This document shows positions 42,483 to 42,660 of a stretch of DNA of 42,660 nucleotides, piece after piece. The notes under the pieces are model-generated. The model was not told the DNA's origin and did no database searches. It saw only the letters and a list, made by a program, of their open reading frames with translations. The translations under genes were made by a program, and so were the position numbers. The number at the start of each line of letters is the position of its first letter. Position 1 is the first letter of the stretch. The DNA is from an uncultured Nitrosomonadales bacterium (GTDB lineage: Bacteria; Pseudomonadota; Gammaproteobacteria; Burkholderiales; Gallionellaceae): positions 1 through 42,660 of the forward strand of contig CAIOKY010000091.1 of assembly GCA_903858965.1 (NCBI GenBank), written 5' to 3'.

Positions 42483-42557
42483 TTATTTTTTCGCTTCGGG
42501 CCACGCGGCGAGAAATTCCCGCCAGTGCGGCTGATCGAGCTTGGCCAGTTCCGTCGT
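42483..42557 (-). pseudogene. 3' remnant of an unidentified gene
   Basis: On the minus strand 24 codons (TTELAKLDQPHWREFLAAWP then EAKK) run to a TAA at 42483, with coding-like composition. An in-frame stop lies immediately upstream at 42558, where the sequence changes character. The likely reading is the C-terminal end of a gene, cut by an insertion or rearrangement. It was too short for me to identify a family. Confidence 0.45.
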
Positions 42558-42660
42558 TTAGGGCAACTATTAGCACCTTTAGGCTATAAAGCAAGCTTTT
42601 GGACCGCTTTGGCGGTCATTGTGACCACTGTGGTTTTCCTCAACGCCCGGCACACCGTTG
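42558..42660. mobile_element. Possible terminus of a second mobile element
   Basis: From TAGGGCAACTATTAGCACC onward the sequence no longer continues the upstream reading frame. It contains a hairpin (GACCGC/GCGGTC, about 42602-42618). An abrupt end of a coding-like frame plus a GGG-starting boundary suggests an insertion-sequence end, but I cannot name a family and no transposase is visible. Confidence 0.35.

Overview
The window looks like chromosome from a free-living betaproteobacterium, most likely a chemolithoautotroph of the Nitrosomonadales (Gallionellaceae-like). This placement is an inference from four things: a complete glycolate oxidase (glcDEF) followed by a glyoxylate aminotransferase, the alaA-hom-thrC gene order, a PEP-CTERM exported protein, and the moderately high GC with many short palindromic repeats. 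No 16S rRNA or carbon-fixation gene is present to confirm it.

Layout. Positions 1-123 are the end of an IS21-like insertion sequence that cuts off an ABC-transporter ATPase gene next to a MlaE-type permease. Positions 1280-6298 encode glycolate salvage: glycolate is oxidised to glyoxylate (GlcDEF), which is then transaminated towards glycine. A PEP-CTERM protein and an AEC-type carrier follow. Positions 8602-12903 are an amino-acid operon on the minus strand (alaA, hom, thrC). Positions 13063-18483 carry a Mth938-domain protein, a MoxR/DUF58/TgpA transglutaminase operon and queD, followed by tRNA-Ser(UGA). Positions 18909-30217 hold a loose set of cell-surface and glycan-type genes: a TPR sulfotransferase, two paralogous TPR plus glycosyltransferase-like proteins, a GT-C membrane glycosyltransferase and a frameshifted outer-membrane beta-barrel gene. 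Mixed among these are a hemolysin III protein, an EamA transporter and small membrane proteins. Positions 30368-38283 are rich in cyclic-di-GMP and motility-type genes: a PAS-GGDEF-EAL protein, a Ser/Thr-rich protein behind a sigma-28-like promoter, a YjfB-type protein, a YcgR/PilZ protein and a GAF-GGDEF cyclase. A CDP-alcohol phosphatidyltransferase and a Bax-inhibitor-1 protein lie among them. The window closes with an AsmA protein, rlmD and a 3' gene remnant cut by another apparent element.

The most unusual feature is a set of short palindromic repeats, two of which bracket solitary GIY-YIG nuclease genes. A 39-41 bp REP-like family (CCGTTCG...TATCGAAG, with a variable central stem) occurs at least six times. 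Two copies form a near-perfect inverted pair around one GIY-YIG gene (13444-13865), two form a REPIN-like pair inside the DUF58-tgpA junction, one carries a 60-bp insert, and one has lost its stem. A second, dRS3-like family (ATTCCC-N8-GGGAAT) flanks the other GIY-YIG gene, which appears to have suffered a Trp-to-stop mutation. Both ends of the window lie in apparent mobile-element termini, as expected for a draft contig broken at multicopy repeats.
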